This document shows positions 33,096 through 42,390 of a stretch of 64,000 bases of DNA, one piece after another. The stretch is from Mycolicibacterium sp. CH28 (GTDB taxonomy: Bacteria > Actinomycetota > Actinomycetes > Mycobacteriales > Mycobacteriaceae), in contig NZ_SRLQ01000014.1 in NCBI RefSeq assembly GCF_004745805.1, forward strand, positions 362,227 through 426,226, written 5' to 3'. A program made the position numbers and the translations under genes. The number at the start of each line of letters is the position of its first letter. Positions within the stretch are counted from its first letter, which is position 1. The notes under the pieces were generated by a model that was given only the letters and a program-made list of their open reading frames with translations, ran no database searches and had not been told where the DNA came from.

Positions 33096-33419
33096 GTGAC
33101 GTACACGATTGCCGAACCCTGCGTCGACATCAAAGACAAGGCATGTATCGAGGAGTGCCCAGTCGACTGCATCTATGAGGGTGCACGCATGCTGTACATC
33201 CACCCTGACGAATGTGTGGACTGCGGTGCGTGCGAGCCGGTCTGCCCGGTCGAGGCGATCTACTACGAGGACGACGTCCCGGACCAGTGGTCGCAGTACA
33301 CCCAGATCAACGCCGACTTCTTCGCCGAGCTCGGCTCGCCGGGCGGCGCATCGAAGGTCGGCCAGACCGACAACGATCCCCAGGTGGTCAAGGACCTGCC
33401 GCCGAAGGAAGAGGACTGA
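33096..33419 (+). CDS. fdxC: 7Fe ferredoxin FdxC
   Basis: 107 residues, a bacterial [3Fe-4S][4Fe-4S] ferredoxin. The Cys ligands sit at 9, 17, 21, 25 and 40, 43, 46, 50 ('CVDCGACEPVCP'). Cys9-x7-Cys17 is the 7Fe-type spacing, in which one Cys is not a cluster ligand. A tail of about 50 residues follows. It serves as a small electron carrier in the cytoplasm for oxidoreductases such as P450s. The GTG start is fixed by GAGGAGAA 6 nt upstream. It corresponds to Rv1177. The next gene, dapC, starts 14 bp downstream as in M. tuberculosis. Confidence 0.96.
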   Translation: MTYTIAEPCVDIKDKACIEECPVDCIYEGARMLYIHPDECVDCGACEPVCPVEAIYYEDDVPDQWSQYTQINADFFAELGSPGGASKVGQTDNDPQVVKDLPPKEED

Positions 33420-33433
33420 CGCCTCCCGGCCCG

Positions 33434-34540
33434 TTGCGTGCACGCCGCCGGCCGCTGTCGGCGGCGTTGCCGGTGTTCCCGTGGGACACCCTCGCCGCAG
33501 TGACGGCGACGGCGAAATCCCATCCGGGCGGCATCGTCGACCTGTCGGTGGGAACCCCCGTGGACGAGGTCGCTGCGGTCATCCGTGAGGCGCTCGCGGC
33601 GGCCAGCTCGGCATCGGGTTACCCGACCACCGCCGGCACCGCGGCCTTGCGGGCTTCGGCCGTAGCTGCGCTCAACCGCCGCTACGGTGTCACCGGACTT
33701 GCCGAGCAGGCAGTGCTGCCGGTCATCGGGACCAAGGAACTCATCGCCTGGCTGCCAACCCTGTTGGGGCTCGGCGCCGACGACGTGGTGGTGGTTCCCG
33801 AGCTGGCCTACCCGACCTATGAGGTGGGTGCGCTGCTGGCCGGTGCGCGGGTGCTGGCGGCCGATTCGGTGACGCAGCTGGGACCGGAGTCGCCGGCCGT
33901 CGTGTTCATCAACTCGCCGAGCAACCCGACGGGCAAGGTGCTGGGGCGCGACCACCTGCGCAAGGTCGTCGAATGGGCCCGGGAACGCGGCACCCTGGTG
34001 GTGTCCGACGAGTGCTACCTCGGGCTGGGGTGGGAGGAAGTGCCGACCTCGGTGCTGCACGCCTCGGTCAGCGACGGCGACCACACCGGGCTCCTCGCGG
34101 TGCATTCGCTGTCGAAGAGCTCGTCACTGGCCGGGTACCGGGCCGGGTTCGTCGCCGGCGACCCGGACGTGGTCGCCGAGCTGCTGGCGGTGCGTAAGCA
34201 CGCCGGGATGATGGTGCCCACCCCGGTGCAGGCGGCGATGCTCGCGGCCCTCGACGATGACGCGCACGAACAAGAGCAGCGGCAGCGCTATGCGCGCCGC
34301 CGCGAGGTGCTGCTGGCCGCGTTGCGGTCGGCCGGCTTCACCGTCGACCATTCCGAGGCGGGACTGTATCTGTGGGCGACCCGCGGCGAGCCGTGCCGGA
34401 CGACGCTGTCCTGGCTGGCCGAGCGTGGCATTCTCGTCGCTCCCGGGGAGTTCTATGGGCCCCGGGGTGCGCAGCACGTTCGGGTGGCTCTGACTGCAAC
34501 TGACGAACGAATCGCCGCCGCGGTGGAGCGGCTGAGCTAG
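33434..34540 (+). CDS. dapC: N-succinyldiaminopimelate aminotransferase DapC
   Basis: About 368 residues, a fold-type I PLP aminotransferase. It converts N-succinyl-2-amino-6-ketopimelate to N-succinyl-LL-DAP with glutamate, a step toward meso-DAP and lysine. The PLP Lys lies in 'VHSLSKSSSLAGYRAGF'. 'NSPSNPTGKVLG', 'SDECYLGLGW' and the substrate Arg in 'QHVRVAL' are the other family blocks. The start is uncertain: TTG 33434 gives 'LRARRRPLSAALPVFPWDT', comparable with the Rv1178 N-terminus, and GTG 33476 would be shorter. dapD and dapE of the same pathway lie 10 kb further on. Confidence 0.92.
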   Translation: MRARRRPLSAALPVFPWDTLAAVTATAKSHPGGIVDLSVGTPVDEVAAVIREALAAASSASGYPTTAGTAALRASAVAALNRRYGVTGLAEQAVLPVIGTKELIAWLPTLLGLGADDVVVVPELAYPTYEVGALLAGARVLAADSVTQLGPESPAVVFINSPSNPTGKVLGRDHLRKVVEWARERGTLVVSDECYLGLGWEEVPTSVLHASVSDGDHTGLLAVHSLSKSSSLAGYRAGFVAGDPDVVAELLAVRKHAGMMVPTPVQAAMLAALDDDAHEQEQRQRYARRREVLLAALRSAGFTVDHSEAGLYLWATRGEPCRTTLSWLAERGILVAPGEFYGPRGAQHVRVALTATDERIAAAVERLS

Positions 34541-34586
34541 GACCGGCTCAACCGCCCCACCCAAGCGGGGGTCGGACTCGCCTGTG

Positions 34587-35225
34587 TCAGTTCATGTTCC
34601 AGGGTTCGCCGTAGGTGGTGACGCTGTCACCGGCCTTGGAGATCAGCCGGGCGAAGGGGCGCAGCAGCACGCCGCCGGCCGCGCCGGTCACGGTGCCGTG
34701 GGCGTTGGCCACGGCCACCGAGCCGTTGGGGCCCGAGACGTCGACCGAGAAGGTGGCGACTTCCTGGATGCCGGGGCCGTTGCCCAGGTCAGCGCTGATC
34801 GAGACACCCGGGAACAGGTTCGGGGTGATCACCGAGCCCAGCGGGTTGAAGCCCGTGGGAGAGATGTTGGCGTCGTCGAGCAGGATGTTGGGGGTGGTGT
34901 AGCTGAAGTTGATGCCCACACCCAGCGACCACGGGAAGCCGACCTGGTAGCCCAGCTCCAAGGTGCCCGCGAACTCATCGGCACCCGGGCCGACGACGCT
35001 GTAGACGGCCTTGCCGGAGTGGAACCACTCCCGGGTCAGCCGGTTGCGGTCCAGGGGGAACACACCGTTGAGGAAGGTGTCCCACTGCTGAACGGTCATC
35101 GTGCGGCCACCGCCGTCAACCAGACTCAGCTCATTGTCCAAACCTGCGTGCGAGGTACCTGTCCCGACGAATAGCGCTGCGATGGCGGCGATCATCGCCA
35201 CCAGCACTCGACCCATGTATTTCAT
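34587..35225 (-). CDS. mspA: MspA-family outer-membrane porin
   Basis: 212 residues: a 27-residue signal peptide ending SHA, then the mature chain GLDNELSLVDG. MspA proteins form an octameric goblet pore in the mycolate outer membrane for small hydrophilic solutes. The constriction acidic pair is kept in 'NILLDDANIS', and the stem and rim segments 'FPGVSISADLGNGPGIQEVA' and 'FARLISKAGDSVTTYGEPWN' are near-identical to known Msp porins. Fast growers have several copies (mspA-D), and which one this is cannot be decided here. Its presence argues against a slow-growing species. It is monocistronic, downstream of and convergent with dapC. Confidence 0.93.
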   Translation of the reverse strand: MKYMGRVLVAMIAAIAALFVGTGTSHAGLDNELSLVDGGGRTMTVQQWDTFLNGVFPLDRNRLTREWFHSGKAVYSVVGPGADEFAGTLELGYQVGFPWSLGVGINFSYTTPNILLDDANISPTGFNPLGSVITPNLFPGVSISADLGNGPGIQEVATFSVDVSGPNGSVAVANAHGTVTGAAGGVLLRPFARLISKAGDSVTTYGEPWNMN

Positions 35226-35456
35226 GCTGACCCCTTGGTGCTCAGTGGTTCGACGGTGAATCGGGGGGCCCGGTTCACCGAGGTTTCTTGGATGCCCGGA
35301 CCGGGGGTGTGACCCGGCGCGGATCACCGCGTGACGGGGCTCACAACCAATCATGACAACAGCCTCATCGGCACCAAAAGCCACAGCGTTACCGATTCGT
35401 GAGATTTTTTTCTAGGGAGATCCGTCGCCACTACGGCACGGTCATCTCGCCGGCCG

Positions 35457-37019
35457 TCAGGCCGTTGCCCGCAAGCTCAGCGCGAGCACCAGCCGCACGT
35501 CGGGATCGGCCAGCGATGTGGCCATCACCTGCTCGATGCGTCGCACCCGGTATCGCACCGTATTGGGGTGGACGTGCAGCACCGCCGCTGCCGCCGCAAT
35601 GTCGCCGAAGCTGTCCAGATAGACCCGTAACGTGTGCGCGAGTGCCGGCTCCTGCTCGCGCAGCCGGCGCACCCTCGGGTCCACGAGCCGCTCGTCTGCG
35701 GCCACCAGCATGACGATCTCGTCGAGCAACACCGTGGTGCGCGCCTCGGCCAGGTGGGTCACCTGCCCCAGGGCGGGGTGGCGCTCGGCACTGTCCAGGG
35801 CGCGGTCGATCTCGCGACGGGTGGCGGCGACGGACGCCAGGCCGGCGATCGGAGCCGCGATCACGGCGAGCAGTTCCAGACCGAGTTCGGTGCGCAGCGC
35901 GGCGATCGTCCCGCGGACCCACGACACGACGGGGGCGTTCTTGCCCGAGTCCGGCAGCACCACATACACCCGTGAGCCGTTGGCGGCGACCTGCGCGTCG
36001 GGGCGAAAAGCTGTGGCGCTCAACGCAAGAACATCGGCCAGTGGTGGGTGCACAGCCTTGGTGGCGAAACCGATCACCGCGGCCCGCCCGCCGACGGCGA
36101 CACCGAGGTCGCGGGCCAGGCTCGCCGCGTCCGCCCCGTCGGCGTCGGCCAGCCCCAGCACCTGCTGAACGGCCAGCAGATGCGCCGACGGCCGGGCGGC
36201 CAGCCGAGTCATGATCCGAGCAGCCAGTACCGCCGCGCCGCGCAGCACCTCCTCGGCGTCGTCGGCCAACGGCCGAGACCCCTGCTGCACCCAGATCGTC
36301 CCGTCGAAACCGGGCCGACCGTCCTGGCGGTGGATGCCGATCGCCAGCCGCGGTCGCAAGCCCAACTCGGGACGCTCGTCCACGGTCACCACGTCTTGAC
36401 CGGCCCGAAGCCGGTCGAAAATTCCCCACTGAGCGATCCACCGCAGATGCTCGGGCGGCCCGGCGCGGCCCAGAATCGACAGCCGACGCAACTCGTCGGC
36501 CTCGTCATTGGAGGCCGAATACGCCAGCACGTGCGACTGGGCGTCCTCGATGCTGACCATGCCATGGGTGCGGTCGGCGATCGACTGCGCCAACGCGAAC
36601 AGATCGGTGCCGGAGTCCGAGAGCGGGTCGGCCCTTCGATGCTCGAACACGTGGTTGACCAGGCGGTATAGCCGCTCCCACCGGGCCTTGGGCTCGACGG
36701 CGACGACGGCGGTACCCCCGGCGACGGCGCGGGCGACCACCGCCTCGGAGGGTTCCTTGACGAAGATCGCCGCCGGCGGGCCGTGCGCGGCGCTCTGGCG
36801 GTCCAGCCAGCGGGTGGTGTCGGCTTCGCCGACGCCGAGCAGAAAGAACACGTCTGCCGACCCGGCACTGACCGACAATCCGAGCCGCACGTCGTCGGAG
36901 TCGATCAGCGCTGCCGATCGCACCGGACGGTCCAGCCCCCGTGGCGCCTCGACGAGCCGGACCAGCGTCGCGTCCAGGGCCAACACCAGCTGACCCAGCC
37001 CGACGCCGGTAGTGCGCAT
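35457..37019 (-). CDS. pruC: PucR-type activator of proline utilisation (PruC)
   Basis: 520 residues. The C-terminal PucR helix-turn-helix ('IAAAAAVLHVHPNTVRYRVR') is preceded by a GGDEF-like CdaR segment and an N-terminal sensory region. The gene is divergent from pruA with 84 bp between starts, the same layout as Rv1186c (pruC) and Rv1187-Rv1188. In mycobacteria the regulator activates the proline catabolic genes in response to proline. The ATG start is supported by a leaderless promoter 8 nt upstream. A longer frame exists on this strand but runs into pruA and is rejected. Confidence 0.88.
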   Translation of the reverse strand: MRTTGVGLGQLVLALDATLVRLVEAPRGLDRPVRSAALIDSDDVRLGLSVSAGSADVFFLLGVGEADTTRWLDRQSAAHGPPAAIFVKEPSEAVVARAVAGGTAVVAVEPKARWERLYRLVNHVFEHRRADPLSDSGTDLFALAQSIADRTHGMVSIEDAQSHVLAYSASNDEADELRRLSILGRAGPPEHLRWIAQWGIFDRLRAGQDVVTVDERPELGLRPRLAIGIHRQDGRPGFDGTIWVQQGSRPLADDAEEVLRGAAVLAARIMTRLAARPSAHLLAVQQVLGLADADGADAASLARDLGVAVGGRAAVIGFATKAVHPPLADVLALSATAFRPDAQVAANGSRVYVVLPDSGKNAPVVSWVRGTIAALRTELGLELLAVIAAPIAGLASVAATRREIDRALDSAERHPALGQVTHLAEARTTVLLDEIVMLVAADERLVDPRVRRLREQEPALAHTLRVYLDSFGDIAAAAAVLHVHPNTVRYRVRRIEQVMATSLADPDVRLVLALSLRATA

Positions 37020-37027
37020 GTTGTCCG

Positions 37028-37033
37028 ATCCTA
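37028..37033 (-). promoter_or_regulatory. Leaderless -10 of pruC (TAGGAT)
   Basis: On the minus strand TAGGAT ends 8 nt before ATG 37019. The hexamer overlaps the left arm (CCGATC, 37026-37031 region) of an inverted repeat with GATCGG at 37059-37064, a possible shared operator in the pruC-pruA gap. Confidence 0.5.
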
Positions 37034-37103
37034 CTAGTAACGCCAGAAAGTGCTGTCTGATCGGCCAATAGATTCGACGGTGGGGGCGGCGATCCTTATG
37101 GAC

Positions 37104-38735
37104 ATGGATGCCCGCACCGACGTTCCTGTGCCCGCCAACGAACCGATCCACGACTACGCGCCCCATAGCGCCGAGCGGGCCCGCCTCACCGCGGCCCTGC
37201 ATGATCTGGCCGACAACCCCATCGAACTGCCGCATGTCATCGGCGGCCGGCACCGGTTCGGCGACGGTGAACGCATTGATGTCGTCCAGCCGCACCGCCA
37301 CCACGCCCGACTGGGCACGCTGACCAACGCCGTCCCCGCCGACGCCGCCGATGCCATCGAGGCGGCGATGGCCGCCAAGCACCAGTGGGCCGCGACCTCA
37401 TTCGACGAACGCGCCGCGGTGTTCCTGCGGGCCGCCGACCTGCTGGCCGGGCCGTGGCGGGAGAAGATCGCCGCGGCCACGATGCTGGGCCAGTCCAAGA
37501 CCGCCTACCAGGCCGAGATCGACGCACCCTGCGAGCTGGTCGACTTCTGGCGCTTCAATGTCGCCTTCGCCCGGCAGATCCTCGCGCAGCAGCCGGTCAG
37601 CAGTGCCGGTGTGTGGAACCGCACCGACTACCGCCCGTTGGACGGCTTCGTCTACGCCATCACCCCGTTCAACTTCACCGCCATCGCCGGCAATCTGCCG
37701 ACCGCACCGGCGCTGATGGGCAACACCGTGGTGTGGAAGCCGTCGATCACCCAGACGTTGTCCGCTTACCTGACGATGCAGCTGCTCGAGGCCGCCGGGC
37801 TGCCGCCGGGCGTGATCAACCTCGTCACCGGGGACGGGTACGCGGTATCCGATGTGGTGCTCGCCGACCGTCGCCTGTCGGGCATCCACTTCACCGGCTC
37901 GACAGCCACCTTCCAGCACCTGTGGCGCGAGGTCGGAACCCGCGTCGCCGACTACGACAGCTATCCGCGTCTGGTCGGCGAAACCGGCGGGAAGGATTTC
38001 GTTGTCGCCCACCCGTCGGCGAACCCGGACGTGTTGCGCACCGCGCTGATTCGTGGCGCCTTCGACTACCAGGGGCAGAAGTGCTCGGCCGCGTCGCGGG
38101 CATTCGTCGCGCGGTCGGTGTGGCAGAAGATGGGCGACGACTTCCTCGCTGCCACCGAAGCGTTGAGCTACGGCGACGTCACCGACCTGACGAATTTCGG
38201 CGGCGCCGTCATCGACGCCCGGGCATTCGCCAAGAACGCCCGGGCCGTGGAGAGGGCAAAGGGCGCCGCGGGCGTCACCATCGCCGTCGGCGGCGAATAT
38301 GACGACAGCGAAGGCTATTTCGTCCGCCCGACCGTCCTGCTGTCCGACGATCCGACGGACGAGGCGTTCTCGACCGAGTACTTCGGGCCGATCCTGGCCG
38401 TGCACGTCTACCCCGACGAACAGTTCGACGACATCCTCGGGGTGGTCGATGGCGGATCGCGCTATGCGCTGACCGGTGCGGTGATCGCCGACGACCGCGC
38501 CGCCATCCAGGCCGCCGCCGATCGCCTGCGATTCGCCGCGGGCAACTTCTACGTCAACGACAAGCCGACGGGTGCTGTCGTCGGGCAACAGCCGTTCGGC
38601 GGGTCGCGGGCGTCGGGTACCAACGACAAGGCCGGTTCGCCGTTGAACCTGCTGCGCTGGACCTCGGCCCGATCCGTCAAGGAGACCTTCGTCCCGCCGA
38701 CCAACCACACCTACCCGCACATGGAGGTGGAGTGA
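37104..38735 (+). CDS. pruA: 1-pyrroline-5-carboxylate dehydrogenase PruA
   Basis: 543 residues, an ALDH-superfamily enzyme that oxidises P5C / glutamate semialdehyde to glutamate with NAD+, the second step of proline degradation. The catalytic Cys is in 'DYQGQKCSAASRAF' and the general-base Glu in 'RLVGETGGKDFVVAH'. The NAD-binding 'YAITPFNFTAIAGNLPTAPA' and the C-terminal 'GNFYVNDKPTGAVVGQQPFG' are intact. The start MDARTDVPVPANEP aligns with Rv1187 and is chosen over ATG 37098. It is coupled to pruB (stop and start overlap, TGATG) and controlled by the divergent pruC. Confidence 0.96.
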   Translation: MDARTDVPVPANEPIHDYAPHSAERARLTAALHDLADNPIELPHVIGGRHRFGDGERIDVVQPHRHHARLGTLTNAVPADAADAIEAAMAAKHQWAATSFDERAAVFLRAADLLAGPWREKIAAATMLGQSKTAYQAEIDAPCELVDFWRFNVAFARQILAQQPVSSAGVWNRTDYRPLDGFVYAITPFNFTAIAGNLPTAPALMGNTVVWKPSITQTLSAYLTMQLLEAAGLPPGVINLVTGDGYAVSDVVLADRRLSGIHFTGSTATFQHLWREVGTRVADYDSYPRLVGETGGKDFVVAHPSANPDVLRTALIRGAFDYQGQKCSAASRAFVARSVWQKMGDDFLAATEALSYGDVTDLTNFGGAVIDARAFAKNARAVERAKGAAGVTIAVGGEYDDSEGYFVRPTVLLSDDPTDEAFSTEYFGPILAVHVYPDEQFDDILGVVDGGSRYALTGAVIADDRAAIQAAADRLRFAAGNFYVNDKPTGAVVGQQPFGGSRASGTNDKAGSPLNLLRWTSARSVKETFVPPTNHTYPHMEVE

Positions 38736-39700
38736 TGAGTGGCCTGTTCAACCGCGTCGCCCGGCCTGCGATCCTGACCGCCAGCCGCTCGGAGCTGTTG
38801 CGCCGCAACGCTGAAAGGATGCCCCTGGCGCGCGATGTCGTGCACCGGTTCGTTCCCGGCGAGACCGTCGAGGACGCCCTGTCGGCCGTCACCGAGCTGC
38901 GCGATTCCGCCCGGCTGGTCAGCATCGACTATCTCGGAGAGGACGTCACCGACGCCGATGCGGCCGAGGCCACCGTCAAGGCCTACCTGCAACTGCTCGA
39001 CGCACTCGGTGCCCGATCGGAGAACACGGGGCAGGCAGTGCGACCGCTGGAGGTCTCGCTGAAACTGTCCGCCCTCGGCCAAGCACTGCCCAGCGACGGC
39101 GCCAAGATCGCACTGGAGAACGCCCGCGCCATCTGCGAACGCGCCCACCAGGTCGGCGCATGGGTGACCGTTGACGCCGAGGATCACACCACCACCGACT
39201 CGACACTGGCGATCGTGCGCGAACTGCGTACCGAATTCCCGTGGTTGGGAACGGTTTTGCAGGCCTATCTGCGGCGCACCGAGTCTGACTGTGCCGACTT
39301 CGCGCGCGAGGGTGCCCGGATCCGGCTGTGCAAGGGCGCCTACGACGAACCGGCATCGGTGGCCTACCGTGACCCGTTCGCGGTCACCGCTTCCTATCTG
39401 CGGTGCCTGCGGATCTTGATGGCCGGTGACGGGTACCCCATGGTGGCCTCGCACGACCCGGCGATCATCACCGCTGTGCCGGGCCTGGCACGTGAATTCC
39501 ACCGGGGCGCCGACGGATTCGAGTACCAGATGCTCTACGGTATCCGCGACGCCGAGCAGCGCCGGCTCGCCGACGCGGGTAACCACGTCCGCGTGTACGT
39601 GCCGGTCGGCACCCAGTGGTACGGCTATTTCGTCCGCCGACTTGCCGAACGCCCCGCCAACCTGATGTTCTTCCTACGAGCACTGGCGCACCGCAACTGA
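38735..39700 (+). CDS. pruB: Proline dehydrogenase PruB
   Basis: 321 residues, a monofunctional FAD proline dehydrogenase with a (beta-alpha)8 barrel. It oxidises proline to P5C and passes electrons to the quinone pool at the membrane. Family blocks include 'EVSLKLSALGQALP', 'VTVDAEDHTTTDSTLAI', 'VLQAYLRRTESDC' and 'RIRLCKGAYDEPASVAY', with the C-terminal 'YVPVGTQWYGYFVRRLAERP'. The GGAGGTGG site in the pruA 3' end serves ATG 38735. It matches Rv1188. In the pathway PruB acts first and hands P5C to PruA. Confidence 0.95.
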   Translation: MSGLFNRVARPAILTASRSELLRRNAERMPLARDVVHRFVPGETVEDALSAVTELRDSARLVSIDYLGEDVTDADAAEATVKAYLQLLDALGARSENTGQAVRPLEVSLKLSALGQALPSDGAKIALENARAICERAHQVGAWVTVDAEDHTTTDSTLAIVRELRTEFPWLGTVLQAYLRRTESDCADFAREGARIRLCKGAYDEPASVAYRDPFAVTASYLRCLRILMAGDGYPMVASHDPAIITAVPGLAREFHRGADGFEYQMLYGIRDAEQRRLADAGNHVRVYVPVGTQWYGYFVRRLAERPANLMFFLRALAHRN

Positions 39701-39707
39701 AGATCGG

Positions 39708-40484
39708 GTGTGCCCCGGTCGAGAGGGATTCGCGCTGAGCGCAGTGGAGGCTGTCACGCTGCTCGTCGCCGGTGTGATCGGGGGGTTGGCGGGCAGCATC
39801 GCCGGGCTGGCCTCGGTGTCCACCTATCCGGCGCTGCTGGCGTTCGGGTTGCCTCCGGTGGTCGCCAATGTGACCAACACGGTGGCCTTGGTATTCAACG
39901 GGATCGGTTCGGCGTGGGGCTCACGACCGGAACTGGCCGGGCAGTGGCGCTGGCTGACCCGAATGGCGCCGGTGGCGGTGGCGGGTGGCGCGGTCGGGGC
40001 CGTCCTGCTGCTGACCACCCCGGCAGGTGCCTTCGAGAAGGTCGTGCCGGTTCTGCTGGCGTTGGCCTCGCTGGCCATCGTCGTTCCGCGCGGTGCGCCC
40101 CATCCGGGCCCACGGCGGCGTCGGGTCGTGGTGGCCGAGGCGGTGGCCATCTTCGTGATCTCGCTCTACGGCGGCTATTTCGGGGCAGCGGCGGGTGTGC
40201 TGTTCATGGCGTTGTTACTCAACGCCGGCGCCGACAGCCTGGCGCACGCCAACGCCGCGAAGAACATCCTGCTCGGGCTGGCCAATCTGGTGGCCGCGGT
40301 GCTGTTCGCGGTGTTCGCCCCGGTGCACTGGCTGGCGGTCATCCCGCTCGGCGCCGGCTGCCTGATCGGGTCTCGGCTGGGGCCGGTCGTCGTACGGCAT
40401 GCCCCGGCCACCCCGCTGCGCATCCTCGTCGGTCTCGCCGGCCTGGTGCTGGCGGTCAAGTTGGCGATCGACGCGTACCGATGA
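39708..40484 (+). CDS. TauE/SafE-family sulfite/anion exporter
   Basis: 258 residues with about eight membrane helices and the duplicated TauE/SafE motif: 'GVIGGLAGSIAGLASVSTYP' in the first half and 'GGYFGAAAGVLFMALLL' in the second. Members export sulfite or organosulfonates; the substrate is not predictable here. The start is uncertain: GTG 39708 lies 8 bp after pruB, and GTG 39744 would also keep the first helix. It is probably transcribed with pruAB. The 3' end overlaps the convergent acyltransferase gene by 29 bp. Confidence 0.85.
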   Translation: MCPGREGFALSAVEAVTLLVAGVIGGLAGSIAGLASVSTYPALLAFGLPPVVANVTNTVALVFNGIGSAWGSRPELAGQWRWLTRMAPVAVAGGAVGAVLLLTTPAGAFEKVVPVLLALASLAIVVPRGAPHPGPRRRRVVVAEAVAIFVISLYGGYFGAAAGVLFMALLLNAGADSLAHANAAKNILLGLANLVAAVLFAVFAPVHWLAVIPLGAGCLIGSRLGPVVVRHAPATPLRILVGLAGLVLAVKLAIDAYR

Positions 40485-41766
40485 CGGACGGCGTCAGCGC
40501 CACCAATGCCACGCCGATCAGGAACCCGGCGCACGCCACGACCGGAAAGCGCCCCTCCGGCGCGAACCCGAGCGAGGCGAACACCGTCATCGTGACGGCG
40601 ACCGCGACGGTGCCGGCGAACAGCGACACGGCGCCGCCCCACGATGGCACCGCGACGGTGACGGTCGGCAACGACGCCGAGAACAACCGTCGACCCCACC
40701 ACAGCAGCGCCAGCTCCGCGGCGGCCACCACGGCCAGCATCGCCACCCATTCCAACCGGAAGGTCCACCACGCAGCCGACCCGAGCGTCGGCTGCGGCAA
40801 CAGACCCGTCGGATAGCCCGCCAGCGCCACGACTACCACCGGCACCATGTGCCACAGGTAGAGCGCCATCACGTTGTCGTTGGCCACCGTCAGAACACGT
40901 TGGGCGCGAACCGATTTCAAGGCTCGATCCACGACCGGGGCGACCGCCAGCACCAACCCGGCTTGCATGCCGCCGAGTGCGAGGAGCGCCAGGTTCGGCG
41001 GGCCGGTGTTGTTCACCACGGCGCCGGGCACCCCGATCATGCTGACCGGGTAGCCGCCCACGGTAACCAGCAGCGCCAGCACGAGCGCGCAACCGCCGGC
41101 CAGCGGCAGCGTCCGGCGCGCGGGCAACAGTCCGCCGTGCCAGGCGATGCCGAGCTGGTAGAGCACCGCCCACACCAGCAGGTAGTTCGGCCAGCCGGCG
41201 CGGGGCAGGTGAGCCCCGATGGACGCCAGATCCAGGGCGGCGACGACGGCCACCATCGCGGTAGGCACCCACAGCCCCCAGCGCCGATGCGCGACCGCAG
41301 CCACCGGTGTCAGCGCCACCACCAGCACGTAGATGCCCAAGAACCACAGGTGCATGGCCACCGCCCAGGCGCCGAAGTCCAACTCGGAACCGGCGACCCG
41401 GGCGGCCCGCAGTGCCACCACCACGAGCAACATGGAGACGACATAGACCGCCGTCGGCCCCAGCGGCCGGCTCAGCCGTCGGCGCAGCCACGTCTGGGTG
41501 GATTCGTCGTCACGCCGTCGGCTCCATGACACCGCGCTGGCGTAGCCGGCCACGACGAAAAACACCGGCACCACTTGGAAGATCCAGGTCAGCCACTGAG
41601 TCCAGGGCATGTCGACGAGTGGGTTCTCCCGCCAGAAGCCCCCGTCGGAGAAGGTCAGCGACGCGGCCATCCAGTGGCCGACGACAATGAGCAACAGGGC
41701 GCCCACCCGATAGAGATCCATCGAAGGGGTGCGCGCCACCGTCGTCGTCTCAGGTAGCTGGGGCAT
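40456..41766 (-). CDS. Acyltransferase-3 family integral membrane protein
   Basis: 436 residues with ten or more membrane helices. The N-terminus 'MDLYRVGALLLIVVGHWMAA' has the conserved Arg and His of the acyltransferase-3 (OafB/NodX) family. 'FQVVPVFFVVAGYASAVSW' is the second family block. These proteins transfer acetyl or succinyl groups to cell-surface glycans and lipids. The start is the ATG 2 nt after GGAGGG. It is downstream of and convergent with the TauE-like gene. The substrate is unknown. Confidence 0.85.
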   Translation of the reverse strand: MPQLPETTTVARTPSMDLYRVGALLLIVVGHWMAASLTFSDGGFWRENPLVDMPWTQWLTWIFQVVPVFFVVAGYASAVSWSRRRDDESTQTWLRRRLSRPLGPTAVYVVSMLLVVVALRAARVAGSELDFGAWAVAMHLWFLGIYVLVVALTPVAAVAHRRWGLWVPTAMVAVVAALDLASIGAHLPRAGWPNYLLVWAVLYQLGIAWHGGLLPARRTLPLAGGCALVLALLVTVGGYPVSMIGVPGAVVNNTGPPNLALLALGGMQAGLVLAVAPVVDRALKSVRAQRVLTVANDNVMALYLWHMVPVVVVALAGYPTGLLPQPTLGSAAWWTFRLEWVAMLAVVAAAELALLWWGRRLFSASLPTVTVAVPSWGGAVSLFAGTVAVAVTMTVFASLGFAPEGRFPVVACAGFLIGVALVALTPSVIGTRRSPT

Positions 41767-41799
41767 CGCCCTCCATTGTGCGGAGCTTGGCCGCTGCGG

Positions 41800-42309
41800 T
41801 CAGGCCGGGAACGCCGCGACCGGCATGACGACGCTACCCCGGCAAGGTCCCTGCGCGATATCGGTGTGCCAGGTGCCGCGCAGCGAACCGTCGGGCTGGG
41901 GCGCGTAGAACGCCCATGACGTCGCCGGGCTCCATGCCTTCTGGTAACCGTCGCCCAGGAAGCAATCCCACACCCAGTCGTAGGTGGTGGCCCACTCGGA
42001 GCCGTTCCAGGTGTAGCGCGTGGGCTGGGGGATGGTCGGATTGCTGGGCGCGGGACCGTCGACCACGGTGGCTACGCATCCGCCGCTCGAACACGCGGTC
42101 GTCAGCGCGAACGTCGCGCCGAAGTCGTTTTCCTTCTGGCGGTTGGCCGGACTGGTGCCGGCCTTCTGCGAGGCGTAGGTGACCATCTGGTAGCGGCCGG
42201 TCCAGGCCTGCGGCTGACCGTGTGCGGAGGCGGGGCTCAGCAGTCCGGCGGCACAGATCGTCGCCACGGCAAAGAGCGTGACACCCAAACTGCGGTGGCC
42301 GGACCTCAT
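41800..42309 (-). CDS. Conserved secreted protein
   Basis: 169 residues. A signal peptide (hydrophobic core about 9-28, cleavage near ASAHGQ) is followed by a compact beta-rich domain with four Cys residues: two close together ('TACSSGGCVA') and two more distant (WDCFLGD and GPCRGS), suggesting two disulfides. Trp-rich segments (NGSEWATTYDWVWDCF) stand out. It belongs to a family of small exported mycobacterial proteins of unknown function. GTG 42336 is a possible upstream start but would add residues before the signal peptide. Confidence 0.7.
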   Translation of the reverse strand: MRSGHRSLGVTLFAVATICAAGLLSPASAHGQPQAWTGRYQMVTYASQKAGTSPANRQKENDFGATFALTTACSSGGCVATVVDGPAPSNPTIPQPTRYTWNGSEWATTYDWVWDCFLGDGYQKAWSPATSWAFYAPQPDGSLRGTWHTDIAQGPCRGSVVMPVAAFPA

Positions 42310-42390
42310 GGCTCCTCGATACCTCGACGCGAACACTCAGCGTAGCTGTCAGTAAACCTCACCCGTCACATCAGCCCCACGGCGCGCCGT

